A stretch of 64,000 bases of DNA, taken from positions 52,475,375 to 52,539,374 of the forward strand of contig JAYGXS010000001.1 in the NCBI GenBank assembly GCA_036362985.1. Direction: 5' to 3'. The first letter of the stretch is position 1. The number at the start of each line of letters is the position of its first letter. Made by a program: the position numbers and the translations under genes. The notes under the pieces were generated by a model. That model was not told where the DNA came from, did not search any database, and saw only the letters and a program-made list of their open reading frames with translations. This DNA is from Ligula intestinalis (taxonomy: Eukaryota; Platyhelminthes; Cestoda; Diphyllobothriidea; Diphyllobothriidae). Shown here piece after piece: positions 20,643 to 32,579 of this stretch.

Positions 20643-22412
20643 CTATGCACCTTCACTGACTATTTCTAATTCCCTCATCACTCTTAAAACAGTCTCTTCC
20701 GTAAAAGGAAGACCAGCCACTTGCACAGCCACCGGAAGCCCTCTGCTACCCTTTTGCAGGCGAGCCACAGAGGCATTCATCTTGTCGCCCTCGGCTTCAA
20801 AACGTTCAATGTTCCGTAGGGCAGTTCCTAGGTCGTCAACGCTGACCGAGTGAGTCCGAATCACCCCGACGGGCAGGTTGACAAGACTGAAGAGCAAAGT
20901 GTAGGCCACACAGCTATTTGTGTAGATAGATGCGGCGTCCATTGGAAGGGCTGGGAAAGACGTCACCGGGCAAATAATCACATCAAAAGGACCCTCTTCG
21001 GAGTTCCAACTCTGCAGAAACTTCTCTCTAAATTGTTTCAGTTCATAAATCGTCTTCGCGGCGCTCGTCACACTAGCACAACCACACAAACCCCTACCAA
21101 TTGCACCGAGGGCTGGCCCATAGAGGTACTGAGCGATATAGGTAAAGGCTCGCTTGATTATTCTTGGCAATTGGCAATAGTAAACGAATAATCGCATAGA
21201 TTTTGTCAAGGGTTCATCTTGAAATATACGAGACACCTCCGCGCCTCCATCGACATTCATTACGCGAAAGCCAAGCTCGAGAATTGTGGTGGGATCTGGA
21301 GGTGTAAAGGCCTCTACATGGTGTCCGTTTGCTTGCAGAGTTCGGACTGCCAGATCGACAGCTCTAACAACCGCTGGCACGGGTTCAGGTACGGACTTAC
21401 CAGAGAATGCTGTGAAGTAGCCCACTCTCAGTCTTTGTTTAAGGGTGCCTTCGAAGGCTTCCCTATTGAAGGGGATTGGCATAACTGTTGGGTCCATGGC
21501 AAACATGGAGGGTGCGCAGAGGGCCTCCATGGTACGCACCAACAGCCCCACTTCTCTGGCAATGGGACCAACGCAGGTTTTTGGATTTAACGAGGAGGTC
21601 TGGAAGGCCGAAACTATGCCGACTGTGGATAGGCGTTCAAACGTTGGTTTTAGTGCGGAAACTCCACAGAAGGCCGCTGGAATTCGAAGACTGCCCGCAC
21701 TGTCAGTTCCGAAGCCCAGCATGGAGCCGCGCTTTGCGACGAGGATTGCCTCTCCACCGGAACTGCCACCAGAAATGCGAGTTGTATTGAGCGGATTTAC
21801 TTGCTTGCCGTAGATTAGATTTGAAGAGTCGATAGACATTCCAGCTGGAGCCATACTACTGGTCATAAAAGGCACAGCTCCAGCTTTCCGGAGCATTTCG
21901 ACAAGCAGGCAGTCTGCGGTTGCTACACTGCCGATTCTATTGACGAGTCCAAGGGTAATATCATGCTCTTTAATCGAGAGGCTCTCCTTCAGGGATACTG
22001 GTATGCCCCAGAGTTTACCCCTCGTCTCGGCTTCATCTAGCCAGCCTTGATTCAAGGCGCGGCCGTAGGCTTCGTTGATGGGTTCAGCAAGACATCCATG
22101 GGCTTCCAACATTAACGCCTGCATTTGATAGGCTTTAAGCAGTTCGACGGGGGTTATCTCTTCAGTATTAAATGCATGAACTATTCGTGAAAACTCCAGT
22201 TCGGTTAGACTGATTATAGAGTCTGGCGTGTGAGCTAACAACTCTCGTAGCTTCTCGCGACGATCCTTTATTTCCTTTTGTTTCTCCTCCAATTTCCTCA
22301 GGAGTTCTTTTCGCCTGCTTAGTTTCAGCCAGATTTTAACCGTTATCCAAAGTAGAATGATTGTGACGCAGAAAACCTGCAGATATCCACCAAGAATCCA
22401 TTGGTAATTCAT
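20643..22412 (-). CDS. FAAH: Fatty-acid amide hydrolase (amidase signature family)
   Basis: A single uninterrupted 589-codon frame. Residues ~9-29 form an N-terminal transmembrane segment, followed by a charged linker (KLEEKQKEIKDRREKL) and the amidase-signature domain. The catalytic residues fall at Lys142 (GIPVSLKES), the cis-Ser217 in ISGGSSGGEA and nucleophile Ser241 in GTDSAGSLRIPAAFCG, the same numbers as in rat FAAH (579 aa). FAAH is a membrane-bound serine hydrolase that breaks down anandamide and other fatty-acid amides. The start is supported by an in-frame TGA three codons upstream of the ATG. Length matches the family, so no coding intron is needed. That is unusual for a metazoan FAAH and allows either natural intron poverty or an old retrocopy; the full catalytic set and the absence of any stop argue for function. 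The Gly-Gly before Ser241 reads Ala-Gly, as in several other amidases. Confidence 0.93.
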   Translation of the reverse strand: MNYQWILGGYLQVFCVTIILLWITVKIWLKLSRRKELLRKLEEKQKEIKDRREKLRELLAHTPDSIISLTELEFSRIVHAFNTEEITPVELLKAYQMQALMLEAHGCLAEPINEAYGRALNQGWLDEAETRGKLWGIPVSLKESLSIKEHDITLGLVNRIGSVATADCLLVEMLRKAGAVPFMTSSMAPAGMSIDSSNLIYGKQVNPLNTTRISGGSSGGEAILVAKRGSMLGFGTDSAGSLRIPAAFCGVSALKPTFERLSTVGIVSAFQTSSLNPKTCVGPIAREVGLLVRTMEALCAPSMFAMDPTVMPIPFNREAFEGTLKQRLRVGYFTAFSGKSVPEPVPAVVRAVDLAVRTLQANGHHVEAFTPPDPTTILELGFRVMNVDGGAEVSRIFQDEPLTKSMRLFVYYCQLPRIIKRAFTYIAQYLYGPALGAIGRGLCGCASVTSAAKTIYELKQFREKFLQSWNSEEGPFDVIICPVTSFPALPMDAASIYTNSCVAYTLLFSLVNLPVGVIRTHSVSVDDLGTALRNIERFEAEGDKMNASVARLQKGSRGLPVAVQVAGLPFTEETVLRVMRELEIVSEGA

Positions 22413-24820
22413 TCCACATCAGTGCAGCGGGACTTGCTGCGCACTTATGCTTACGCCCAGCGCAGCCCAGCTAGAGAAATCCATTGATGACCTTGAAGAT
22501 ATTGATCAAGGCGGATGCCTGACTGCCCAGGTCCAGGCCTTTTGGCAGTATCTCGCCGTCGCACAAGCATTTGGTCACAAAAAGATCTAAGTTCGCCTTC
22601 AAATACTAGTAATTCACCTTGAAAAATGGCTATTTATGGTTAGTTGGCTATTACTTAAAAAGCATATCATTTTGTGCAAGCAATTATTTTAAGAAAAGCC
22701 CACTTTGGCATTTTGATGGTTTTGACGAACTCTGATGGAGCAGTCAGAGTTTTTTCATGTTTACCTGTATCATTTATCTTCCACAAATAAGGCGCGTCCC
22801 CCTAAGGGCATGCACTTAAGTAAACTTTGTGGATTTACTCAAACTAGCAGTCGGAACAGAGGGCAGATTTCAAATCTACGATTTAGAGGAGAAAAACGGC
22901 CCGTAGGTGTGGGCAAAGACAGTGATGCAGAGGCATCGTAAGCCTGCTTCCATATAAACCAATTAGCGTGCATGTAACGTCTGCGTCCACCTCGGAGCAT
23001 CAGTAACTTCTGTCACCATAAAAAATTGAGCTGCCTTTCCCGCATTTTAGGCCAGTCCCAGTATCGCATCCTGCACCATACGTCCTCGCTACAGGCCCTC
23101 CACAATCTACTGTTTATGCAGGCAAATCCGGAGATAGCCTCCTGAGGCACCTTCGCGAGCAAATTTTACTGATAGGATGACCTAATTTAGAATCTTGTGC
23201 TGACCAGTGTAGCGAGTGAAACTTAGCAACCGTAATTAGATTTAAATGCACTATTTGACTGTCCGGGTCAACTAGTGATGAGATAGGGGACAGTGTTCGA
23301 TGATACTATGACGGCTGTATGCGCGTGCAATACACCGCATGGTCCGCACTTCATGCAGCAGCAGTCGACATAATGACAAAAATACATGCTCCGAACGAAG
23401 ACAGATCTCTGGTGAACTTTGTGCTGACCTGGCGCGTCCACCGTAAGCGTCTGTCAGCACGGGACCTACAGACGTGCGCACGTTAGCACGCATGCATTGG
23501 CCAGTCATAGCCAACGTGTTGACTAATAACCTCACATGAAGTGAAAAGGTGCTCTGGCTCGTCTGCGCACTTGCGTTCTTGTTGACCTACTTGCCAGATG
23601 CGTGTTGTCGAGTTAACCTATTCTGGCTTTTGAACAAAAAAGACTTTCAAACGGGTGTTTACTATCTCCTCTCAGTCGACATATGACTTAGCGGTTCTAT
23701 TAGTTGGGGTGTGCTCTTGCCTTTAGTTGCTGCTACCGATGCATTGAGGAACTGAACCAATTGTGTTTGCATTACACAGTGGGAATCGTGGTATGACCAA
23801 ACGAGGAAAATAAAAGGTAAAAAACAGGATTAAAAAGATACGAGCACCACCTGCACTAACCTGCGAGCAGACCACACGACGCCTAATTAAGGTAGCCACG
23901 ATGATGCTGAGCTAACATTGTGCACAGCATTTGAGTATCATTGGCCACGCTAACCACCCACCGAAATCCACCTCTTAAAATAATGCACATTTTCTGTTAC
24001 TCATCCGGATTAGGTACCGAGGAATATTCAGATTTGTTTGTCGGAAATATGCATTTGATTATTAATAATTAGGCATTTACAGTAACAAAGGGAGAGTAGA
24101 CTTACAAAAGCCTAAGCATAGAATAAACAATGAGTAAGAGGAAGAGGGTTGAGGGTGTTCAGAGATTAGTTGTTGTAACTTATTCCTAGAAGAGGGGAAA
24201 GGAGGGAGTGAGGAAGGGGATGAAAATTAGCTTGGTTTCTGCTTCGTCGTTGTGGCGTGACATGACGGATCTAAACACAGGTGCTGAGTTCACCTTCGGC
24301 CAGGGGAGCCCTAGGGCCTTTATAAACGCATTTTAGGAGTTTGGGTGGTCAGTCGTATGTCGACTACTTTTGCCATTACATGCGTCCGCTGACGCAGGAA
24401 CTTGGAATTTCTAGCTGGCACTTTATAGATGACTTGAAGTGCTTGTACCTTAACATGTCTTCGTTTAACCAAGTAAGATGATGCTCTTGTGGCGGTTCTG
24501 GGCTCGGCGCCACTATCGCTGACTCATCGTGACTTCGCCCGCCGACTTTACATTTGCGATGACTGCCTGTCACATGCTCCTTGCTGAACCTCTCGGTCGT
24601 ATCGATGCCTCGCATCTTGTTTCTTTTGCCGAGCGAGCTTGACGTCACCGTGAACCTTTTCCTGATTGGATGAGGCAAACAAAGAACTGGACAGGAGTAC
24701 AGCTGATCCAGCGTGCGTAGGCGCATAGACACACAACAACAGGCTTGTCTGTTGTAAACTTCCCTCTTCCCTCTTCTGTAAACTTCCCTCTTCAGCTTCT
24801 TTTGTACAGTATACTGCCCA
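22413..24820. other. Upstream of FAAH; no gene recognised
   Basis: Should contain the FAAH promoter and 5' UTR (minus strand, just right of 22412), but no TATA or other element can be singled out. Frames at 22735-22941 (+), 23272-23535 (-) and 24376-24732 (-, 118 codons) have no recognisable domain. The last lies directly downstream of a PLE pseudogene and may be part of its degraded tail. Confidence 0.35.
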
Positions 24821-24829
24821 ACGGAATTG

Positions 24830-26560
24830 GTCTAACCTGACTTCTGACTTGTGAAAACCTTCTGTAGTCGACGATCCCTTTTTCGACTTTCTGGCATTTG
24901 CTTGGATAAGAACCTAGTTGTTTGACCAATATCACCTACCCTACAGGAGCAAGTGAAGGCCCCTGTCAATCAAGCGAACCACAATCGCATTAGAGGTGAA
25001 CTTTTCCATGCCTCGATTTAGCCAAACCGGCTGGTGCTCTCGCACTCGCTTGGATAGGCACCCTGTCGTTCTACCAGAAGTAAAGGAAGGCGTGTATATA
25101 CATTGAGGAGGTTTGAAAGGGCAATCAAAGAAGTTGAGTGCTTCAGAAAATGAGTCTTATATGAGCGGCTGGGTATGTATGTGTGACGTTTAGGCGACGA
25201 TGGAAAAGTTCACTCACCGGATCCGCCTGAAGATACACTGCGATACCTAAATCTTTCTTTGCAGCCGTCGGCACGTTCCTCCATATATTTATTGATAAAC
25301 TTCTCAGAAAAGACATTTTCTCAGCCAGTGTTTTGTATAAGGGCGAGTACTTTCTTCCGTATACCTGGAGAACATATTATTTGAGCTCAGTTGGTGAGGC
25401 AACGGACTAGTCTCCGTTTCTGACTTACTGAGACAAAATTGTGCAGATTTTTCTATTGCTCTGTCCATGATTTCTTACGAAAAGTGAAGATTAATGTCGG
25501 GTGAGCCTGATTCATTTTATCCAGGAAGGTTTCCAAATCAGTCTTTTCATCTGCTTTTGCAAAAATATCATCTACCCATCAAGCATAGGAATAAAGGTCC
25601 TCTGCAACTCGAAAGAGCTGGCTTCGCCCTAGTTTCCCCATGAAATCATCAGCTAGAAGAGTTCCAAGATGTGATCCCTGCGCTGTCGATCTGGCGGTAA
25701 AATTGACCATTAAATCTGAATTTATCCTTTAGCATACAGCGAAAAGTAATTTCTTTAGGTCTTCGACGCGTATGCAAATTAGGAAATCCTGCCTTCCAAT
25801 CTCATAACCTTAATATTCTATCGTTTCCTTGAAGGTCTATTAAGGAAAAAGAGAAGATATCTAAACACAAAATGGTTCCCCCATTGAGATATGCATTTTC
25901 GTGGAATCGATTAATTCAAACCTTTTCCGCAGGCTACGGGATGTTGTTTTGTGTTGAATAGGCTTAAGCCTTTCTGCCAGCCCTTTTGCAAGTGTGTGAT
26001 AAAGTGAATTACACATGTGTACCATTGACCGGATTAGAAGTTTTTATTGGTGAATCTTTGGCAAACCATATGGCATTAGAAGTATTGTGCCCGCAGATTT
26101 ATGAGTTTCGAACTCCTGCTCAGTAAGGTAATCTTTGTCTTTTAGTTTTTGAAGACATGTTGCTGGTTGAACTTCTATGCTCTCACTTTAGTCTTCATTT
26201 TACCTCTCTCTCTTGAAGCTAGTTTCATCAGCCAGGATCGATCAGTTTTTATGGAAGTGAATAGTTTTATTCATCAGAACGAGGCCAAAACATTTGGCTG
26301 GTCTGGTGACGATTATTTCCTTGCTCCGGCGTGACCCTTTGAGTTTCTTCGGGTGTTCTTTCATAAAATACCCGATTCTTACAGACTTTCTTAATTTATG
26401 TTGGTAGAAATAATTCACGAACGTTGACTTTAAATACTCCGTTTCCTCCGGCGTTCTAGTTTCTAGGTCATGTGTCTTACTGAACAGGTTTTCGAATTGA
26501 ACTTCGACCACTAGTCTCTTTTGTGTTTGATGAGTAAAAAACAAATATGGGGCCAAACGA
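24830..26560 (-). pseudogene. Penelope-like element (PLE-B type), long decayed copy
   Basis: The longest PLE in domain order here. At 26556-26242 is the N-terminal region (IIVTRPAKCFGLVLMNKT). At ~26050-26132 is YLTEQEFETHKSAG followed by LLMPYGLPKIH, the conserved pre-RT block. At 25490-25745 is the RT core: QGSHLGTLLADDFMGKLG, then stop-WVDDIFAKAD and FLDKMNQAHPTLIFTF. The catalytic Tyr (YVDD) is Trp here, after a stop. At ~24880-24960 and ~25030-25100 are two successive remnants of the GIY-YIG region, one reading FTCSCRVGDIGQTTRFLSK. Numerous stops and frame changes. Related to PLE-B at 29904 and 42077, not to PLE-A. Confidence 0.75.
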
Positions 26561-26569
26561 AAGAACTTT

Positions 26570-27339
26570 GATCACGTAGTTTTCGAACGTAAAGTTATTG
26601 AAATTCTGTACCTATGGCTTCAGGGCTTTCGGAAAAGTCGCCTGTGCGTTCACCGGATTGACAGTGCAAAGAAGCTTTCTCCATTTTACTTCAATTCGTC
26701 TTCTGATCACAGTCTGTTGAATGTTTACATGGGTATCATCGCTGAATTGAAACAATCAAAGGATAGCTATGTGCCTCTTGCGTTAAGAAACCAAACCAGT
26801 GTGGAACTGAGGATGCATAAACACTTAATGAGATTACCGTTAGGATCATCTACGGCAAGCCATACCACCCCACCCCCCACCCTCTAATCCTCAGCATAAT
26901 GCCAATCTGAAGCCTAATCTCAATGTTCACAAAATCTCAACACTATCTACAACAATATCAAGAACTCGCAGCTCCCAAGCTAACACTGATGGTTGCACTC
27001 ATCCTAACCGCAGCTCCAGTCCTGTCTGTAGCCCTCGGTCACTCATTCGGGAAGTGCACTTACACCCACATCAAGCAAACTTTACTAACTACCCCACCAA
27101 ATTAAGTAGTAACGTAAATAAAATTATCACATGGCGCGATGCCCAATTAACGTTAACTTGGTCAGACTAAGTTATCCTCACCTTTCTAGTATACGGACAA
27201 TGCGAGATTCAAACGACTCTCAAGTTGTTTACTTTCGGTTCCGAAGGCAGTTCTGTTAGTCAACTTTCGAAAAAATAGCAGCATTATCTTACGGTAGACT
27301 GTTCAAAACACTATTTGAAAACGCGCAGTAAGAATATAC
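26570..27339. other. No gene recognised
   Basis: Includes a C-rich run (CCACCCCACCCCCCACCC at ~26865-26885). Short frames carry no motif. Confidence 0.4.
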
Positions 27340-27341
27340 TA

Positions 27342-27802
27342 CAGTTGTCGCCGGTTATTAAACCCACTTCGGGCCCAGACCGAATTGGGCTTAATAAGCG
27401 GCGGGAGCACTAACGGGAGAGTCCTAGTTCTTGATTAGCAAACGCAGGATAGGCACTATATATTACATACGCACTGTATTATGTGTAGAGCTTGGTTATG
27501 TACAAGAAAAGACACCTCATGTCTGCTGCTGTCTGAACAGCATGTCGCGAAATTTAACTTGAAAAATGAAAAAATAACATCCGACATCCCGTTTTGCGTA
27601 AGACTGGCCAAAATTATGTAACAAATTGCGCACGCAGAGAGATGAGAATCTCACTCTATCTTGTTAGCAAACTGGGCTTTGTAGCCGGCGACTGGGCTTA
27701 TTAGCCGGCGGATTTTGCTGTGTAAAATTCCGTCCCAAGCTGATGTGGGATAAATACGCGGCTGGGCCTTTTAACCGTGGGCTTAATAACCGGTGACTAC
27801 TG
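27342..27802. mobile_element. Non-autonomous DNA transposon (MITE) with 25 bp TIRs starting CAGT
   Basis: Left terminus CAGTTGTCGCCGGTTATTAA at 27342-27361 (25 bp including ACCCA) is matched by an inverted right terminus at 27778-27802 with 22 of 25 positions equal. The left flank is TA (27340-27341), the right flank CA, consistent with a decayed TA target duplication of the Tc1/mariner-pogo group. Sub-terminal copies of TGGGCTTAATAAGCGGCG lie at 27386-27403, and two tandem 20 bp copies (ACTGGGCTTNNTAGCCGGCG) at 27671-27710. No transposase is encoded. Confidence 0.7.
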
Positions 27803-29890
27803 CATAAAGAAGAGCTTTTTTTACAACGCTATTGACTTACTTTCTTTTATAACACTGGAAGGCAGATACTGCCACTTGAAGGCAACCGGCTTGTGCCGAC
27901 TGGCAAATCCAAGTTACTGCTCCAACAACAGAGATACTAACTCACGCTTGTCAAATGTCACTGCTACGGCTCTGCAGAGGCTTCTTTTGTCCTGATGGTT
28001 TGGCTCCTTTGACGGTCGACTGTTATCTCCTGTGATGGCACATGAGTACATCCGTCTGGTTTTAAATATAGCAGAACTACCGACCATGATCTTGCAGTCA
28101 TACGTTTGCCATCATCTATTACTTTTACTGCCTCTACGAATGTCATAAATACTACCATTATTGTAAGTACTACTACTGCCACTGCCAGTATAGTCACTGC
28201 CACTATTGTTGCCATTGGTCCTAATGCAGTTACTTCGATATGTGTCGTCTTATTAGTCTTACCAATTCTGTTTTATAGTTGGTGGAGGGACTGGAATTGG
28301 TACTCATGATGGACTTCCAGTAAAATAATAAGAGGAAACGAAAAAAGGCAAGAATTGTATTAATTAGACAAACGTATTGGAAGTAAGAAATTCCAAAACA
28401 ATAGCGCTGGCCAGTTCGTTCACTCGAGCATTGAAACTAGTCTGTGGGCACGCTTTTCACACCATAAGAGGGGTATCGTAGGAGGTTAAGTAAGTTAAAT
28501 CCTGGCAACTGCGATCTTTAGGCCCGGTTCCTTGGGAGAGGAGTATTCAGGGGAGGCCAGAGTGAAAGGAACAGTTTATTCTGCACAGAAGAAGTGGGAG
28601 ATAGACAGGAAGATATGGACTGTCAGACGAGGTAGCAGCCACCAGTGACAGCGCCGCGTGTGAATTGAGTTGACTGCGGGAATCGCCACAGTGTCTGGAG
28701 CGGCCTTTGTGTGAGTTAGCCTTGACAGGCGATTGAATAGACAGACGGGTGTAGGCGGGTTGTAATGTGTATTCATGGGCAGCGGTGAGCCTTCGCGCGA
28801 TTATCATTTTCGCGGAGTGAGTCACCACAACCTCGTCAGTTGACAGCCTTTTAACGTTGTGCTGGCTCGAACGTGCATCCAATTTCGTAGAAAATGGAAA
28901 TTTTACAAAGGATCGATCTGCCTTTTTTATTCTTCCTGATTGTTTGTCAGGTACAGACCTCACTCATATCAGTTGGTAACAGAATACGATGTAATAAGTG
29001 ATGTGGAATGTCAACTTTCCAATTTACGCATTTAACTCCAGTTAAGATTTGATAACACAACGTACCCTATTTGTGGAGTTAAATTTTCTTGGGTGTCGAA
29101 ACCTACACGGATTCAAAAGATCATGCAGAAGCGCCACTGCATTTGCTTCAAATACTGGTCACTTAGTGCTAGAGTAGCTCTTTGAGCTTAACTCAATGGA
29201 ACTCACTCCGCACGCACTCTACTATTCAATTACTCCTGTAAATTTTCAAGCTTATCTGACCCCTGACGGATTTTTTGTTCCTCAAAGTTTAATCAACAGC
29301 CCAACTCTACCAGAATCACAAGAGGAGGGTTTAAATTCGTGCAATAACTACCATCTCTTTTCTGTGTCGTTCCTCCTTACTGGTCATTACAACCGGAGGA
29401 CCTGAAACCACACTGGCCGCATATGCGTGCATTCAGTCTTATGGGCTTACCCACACAAGTTCGTACGTGTTTACGATTGATAACGACGACTACGGTGACT
29501 GGACAGTCAAGCACATTAAGCTAGCCTATGCCTGACTCATACCAGCCGTCAAGTAGTCGGCAGAGCTCGCTAGGGCCGTCTGATTTTCGACGGCTCTAGT
29601 AGCAGCCTATACTGAGTTTATGCATTTTTTGCACTAACTTGCAATTTGAATGGCGGAATATGTCATTGGAGAATCGGAATACGTCATGTGCACAACTATT
29701 GGTTTCCGCGAACCAAACAGCCATTTTCGTTTACTCCTGATGTCCGAAGGGTGGTTCTGGTTGCTCTCGTCCTTTTTGATGTTAACCTTTTAAATTCCAT
29801 TAGACCTTTGAATAGTCTGTTTAAAGGTGACTCGGAGGGATTTTGAGGAAATGTATAGGACTTAACACACGAGTTGGTCACTGTCATTGT
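27803..29890. other. No gene recognised
   Basis: Contains an ACT/GCC trinucleotide-rich stretch at 28135-28205 and a GC-richer segment at 28560-28900 with overlapping minus frames lacking motifs. Neither could be assigned. The end of this stretch holds the PLE-B target site at 29886-29903. Confidence 0.4.
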
Positions 29891-29903
29891 TCATTATAGT
29901 TAT

Positions 29904-31394
29904 CTGAAGGGCAATTGGCGAGCATACGTATACGTTCAAGAAACTCTCATCAGGCCGTTACATTTATATGGGAAGGGGGTAAAGTGTAAAAGGTAAAATT
30001 GTAGGCAAATTCCTTTTAACGTTACACGCAAATTAGCCCAGGGAATAGGGGACGGGGTCGGGGGAGTAACAAGCGGCTAATTAAGCGCCAATCAGGGAGA
30101 GGGAGGAGAAGGGAGGGATGAGGCTCGAAAAAAATGCCGGTAGCTCGGTGGCCGTCGGCCATGCTAAGCTTGGAGCTTGCAGCAGGTTCCTTTTCGCGCA
30201 CAAAACAGGCTTGCTTAACCGGATAGCGGTTGCTTCTGCTGCTACTAGCAGGCGCTGATCCAGTGACTTAGGGTAGTTTGTTGGGACCTTGAGATCACCC
30301 TGGAGGCTTCGCTGGGGTTCATCCGATGTCCGGAATTCACCATGTGCATTAGAATAGAGCTGTTGATGGTCCTGGTAGTATTGACTTCACCTTTGCTTAG
30401 CTATTGCGGGAGGTGTACCTTTATTCTTTTCGATAGGCGTCGACTCGTGCGACCAATATAACCTGCCCCACAGAAGCAAGTAAAGGAGTAGCTGTACATG
30501 GAGATGGTTTGAGTTGGCAACCTATCCTACCTTCCCCATGTAAGATCGGGTTGGTTGATTGAAGTCCCGAGCTCTCGCTGCTGGTAAGGTTCGCGACAGG
30601 GCCTTGTCAAGTCATCTCCTCAGGAGCTCACCTGCCGCGTCTCCTCAAAAGGGAACTTTAAGAAATGGGGTTTTCTTCTCCACAGTAAGTTTTGTGGGTT
30701 TTATTTGTTTGGCACCCATATTCCTAGTAATAAATCTCTCAGGATATCCATTCTCGAGAGGTAAGCCTTGGATTTTCTTCAATTATTCTTCAATAGTGTC
30801 TCCTGAGCAAATTTTTCTAGCTCTTTGCGCAAAGCAGAGAACTAGATTTCGCTTCTGTTGGAGGGGTACGAAATGGCTAAGCAAAGGTGAAGTCGATACT
30901 AACAAGACCATCAACAGCTTTATTCTAATGCACATGGTGGATTCCGGATATCGGGTGAACCCCAACGAAGCCTTCAGGGTGATTTCAGGGTCCCAACAAA
31001 CTACCCTAAGTCACTGGGTCAGCGCCTGCTAGCAACGGCGAAGCAACCGCTATCCGGTTAAGCAAGCCGGTTTTGTGCGCGCAAAAGAACCTGCTGCAAG
31101 CTCCAAGCTTAGCGTGGCTGACGGCCACCTAGCTACCGGCATTTTTTTCGAGCCTCATCCCTCCCTTCTCCTCGTCTCCCTAATTGGCGCTTAATTAGCC
31201 ACTTGTTACTACCCCCAAACCCTCCCTTATTCCCTGGAATAATTTGCGTGTAACGTTGAAAGTAATTTACCTAAAATTTTGCATTTTACACTTTACCCCT
31301 TTCCCATAAAAATTTATCGGCCCGATGAGAATTTATTGAAGGTATACGTATGCTCGAAATTGCTCTTCGAATTTCTGTGATGGGAACTTTTGCA
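29904..31394. mobile_element. Penelope-like element PLE-B copy 1 with inverted 3' ends
   Basis: The left part (29904 to ~30888) is a minus-strand PLE. From the inside out it shows SHFVPLQQKRNLVLCFAQRA (~30870), ARKICSGDTIEE, a GIY-YIG remnant, PKSLDQRLLVAAEATAIRL and the 3' UTR. At about 30888 the orientation flips, and plus-strand sequence repeats the C-terminal part (LSKGEVDTNKTINSFILMHM, YRVNPNEAF) and the whole 3' UTR to 31394. Each arm is roughly 500 bp. Diverged flanking duplications TCATTATAGTTAT (29891-29903) and TCATTAGAGTTAAT (31395-31408) show that the inverted structure integrated as one unit. Reading frames are broken on both arms, so the 157-codon frame at 30559-31032 is a chimera of antisense and sense. 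Confidence 0.8.
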
Positions 31395-31408
31395 TCATTA
31401 GAGTTAAT

Positions 31409-32555
31409 ATCCGAAATTGTTCAGATAGGCAAAGTTGGAAGATCCAGATTGATAATGTGTGAAATAAAATGGGCTGACCATATCAGGCTTATTTAAATGC
31501 TGAATTTTTAGACAGCTTAGTCGGCTCACCATTTTTAAAACACAAATTCCCTAAATCGAGCAGAAATGGACATGTCTTGTCGTTGTGTGCTTGTTAGCCT
31601 CGGCTAGATCGATTTGTTTGTCCGATGCCTCGGCCCTTTGAAGGAAGTTCAGCAAGTATTTTGGCTGCGTGCGTTGAGTCACCACCTCCACAGGGCTGGG
31701 GTTGGTGGCGGTGGCTGAGCCTCTGCTGGTATGGTTCGGTCTGGCGGTTCTTTTTTCTCCATCGCGTGAGTTCGTCACCCAGTTGTGTCTGCGCGGCTCT
31801 CCGAAGCCCGCGTTGCCGTCTTGTCCTGAGTTTTATGTATGTCATGACACAAAACCTTATAAGCTGCTATCTGCTGATGCAGTTGGAATCTGAATACCAC
31901 GCCTCAAGGGTTAGCCGTTCTGACTTTGAGCTGACCAGGTCTATGCACGCTGTATGCAAACGGCAGGTGGATTACTTACTTTTTTTTGATAACTGACGAC
32001 TCTTTCTGCAGGACTAGCTCTGGCTAGCCATGACCTTTACTTCATGGTTTCAAATTCTATGCATTGCATCACCGCGTAATTACTATAAAAATGATTCTTT
32101 AAGCCTTACACATGAATATATTTCATGCTGTGTGTATCACTGTACATGGATAGGCTCGTCAGGGGCTAATTATCGTATCCCTCAAGATATACCTATGCAA
32201 TGATGGTTGTTCTCTCAAGATCGAAAAAATGGCCAGTTTCTGCTTTTGTTTTCTGCTGATGTATCTGATGAAGAATCCGCGACGGATACCGAAAAATCAG
32301 GCGAATTAAAAGTTTTGCCCCAGCGGTCGAATCTTTTTCTCCTCTATGGCCAGTTTTTCCAACGTACATTGTCTCCGAGCCACCAATTTATGTTCCTGTA
32401 TGCGGGTCTGCAATTTGCACCCAGTGTTCCCAAAGTAGTTACAGTCTCCATCGTTGCAACTTATTTATAGCATCTATTGAAAGAATATTTGTTCAGGAAA
32501 ATATAGGCTTCTTACTCCTTATCCAAATTACGCAGTTTGCTCCATTACTTCGCGC
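31409..32555. other. No gene recognised
   Basis: Frames at 31551-31996 (both strands) and 32207-32470 (+) lack motifs. Near 32255-32290 GATGAAGAATCCGCGACGGATACC faintly resembles the PLE 3' UTR, too short for a separate call. Confidence 0.3.
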
Positions 32556-32579
32556 ACAGGGTTGGAAAAAATTGCTGGA

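Noticed and set aside
20850..21813. Plus-strand frames of 100-123 codons within FAAH
   Set aside because: Antisense shadows of the well-supported minus-strand FAAH gene.
25380..25440. tRNA-like GAGCTCAGTTGGT sequence
   Set aside because: Resembles an A box only; no B box at the right distance, and it lies within PLE pseudogene sequence.
30559..31032. 157-codon plus-strand membrane-like protein
   Set aside because: The first two thirds are antisense to PLE coding sequence and the rest is sense PLE; the frame crosses the inversion point.
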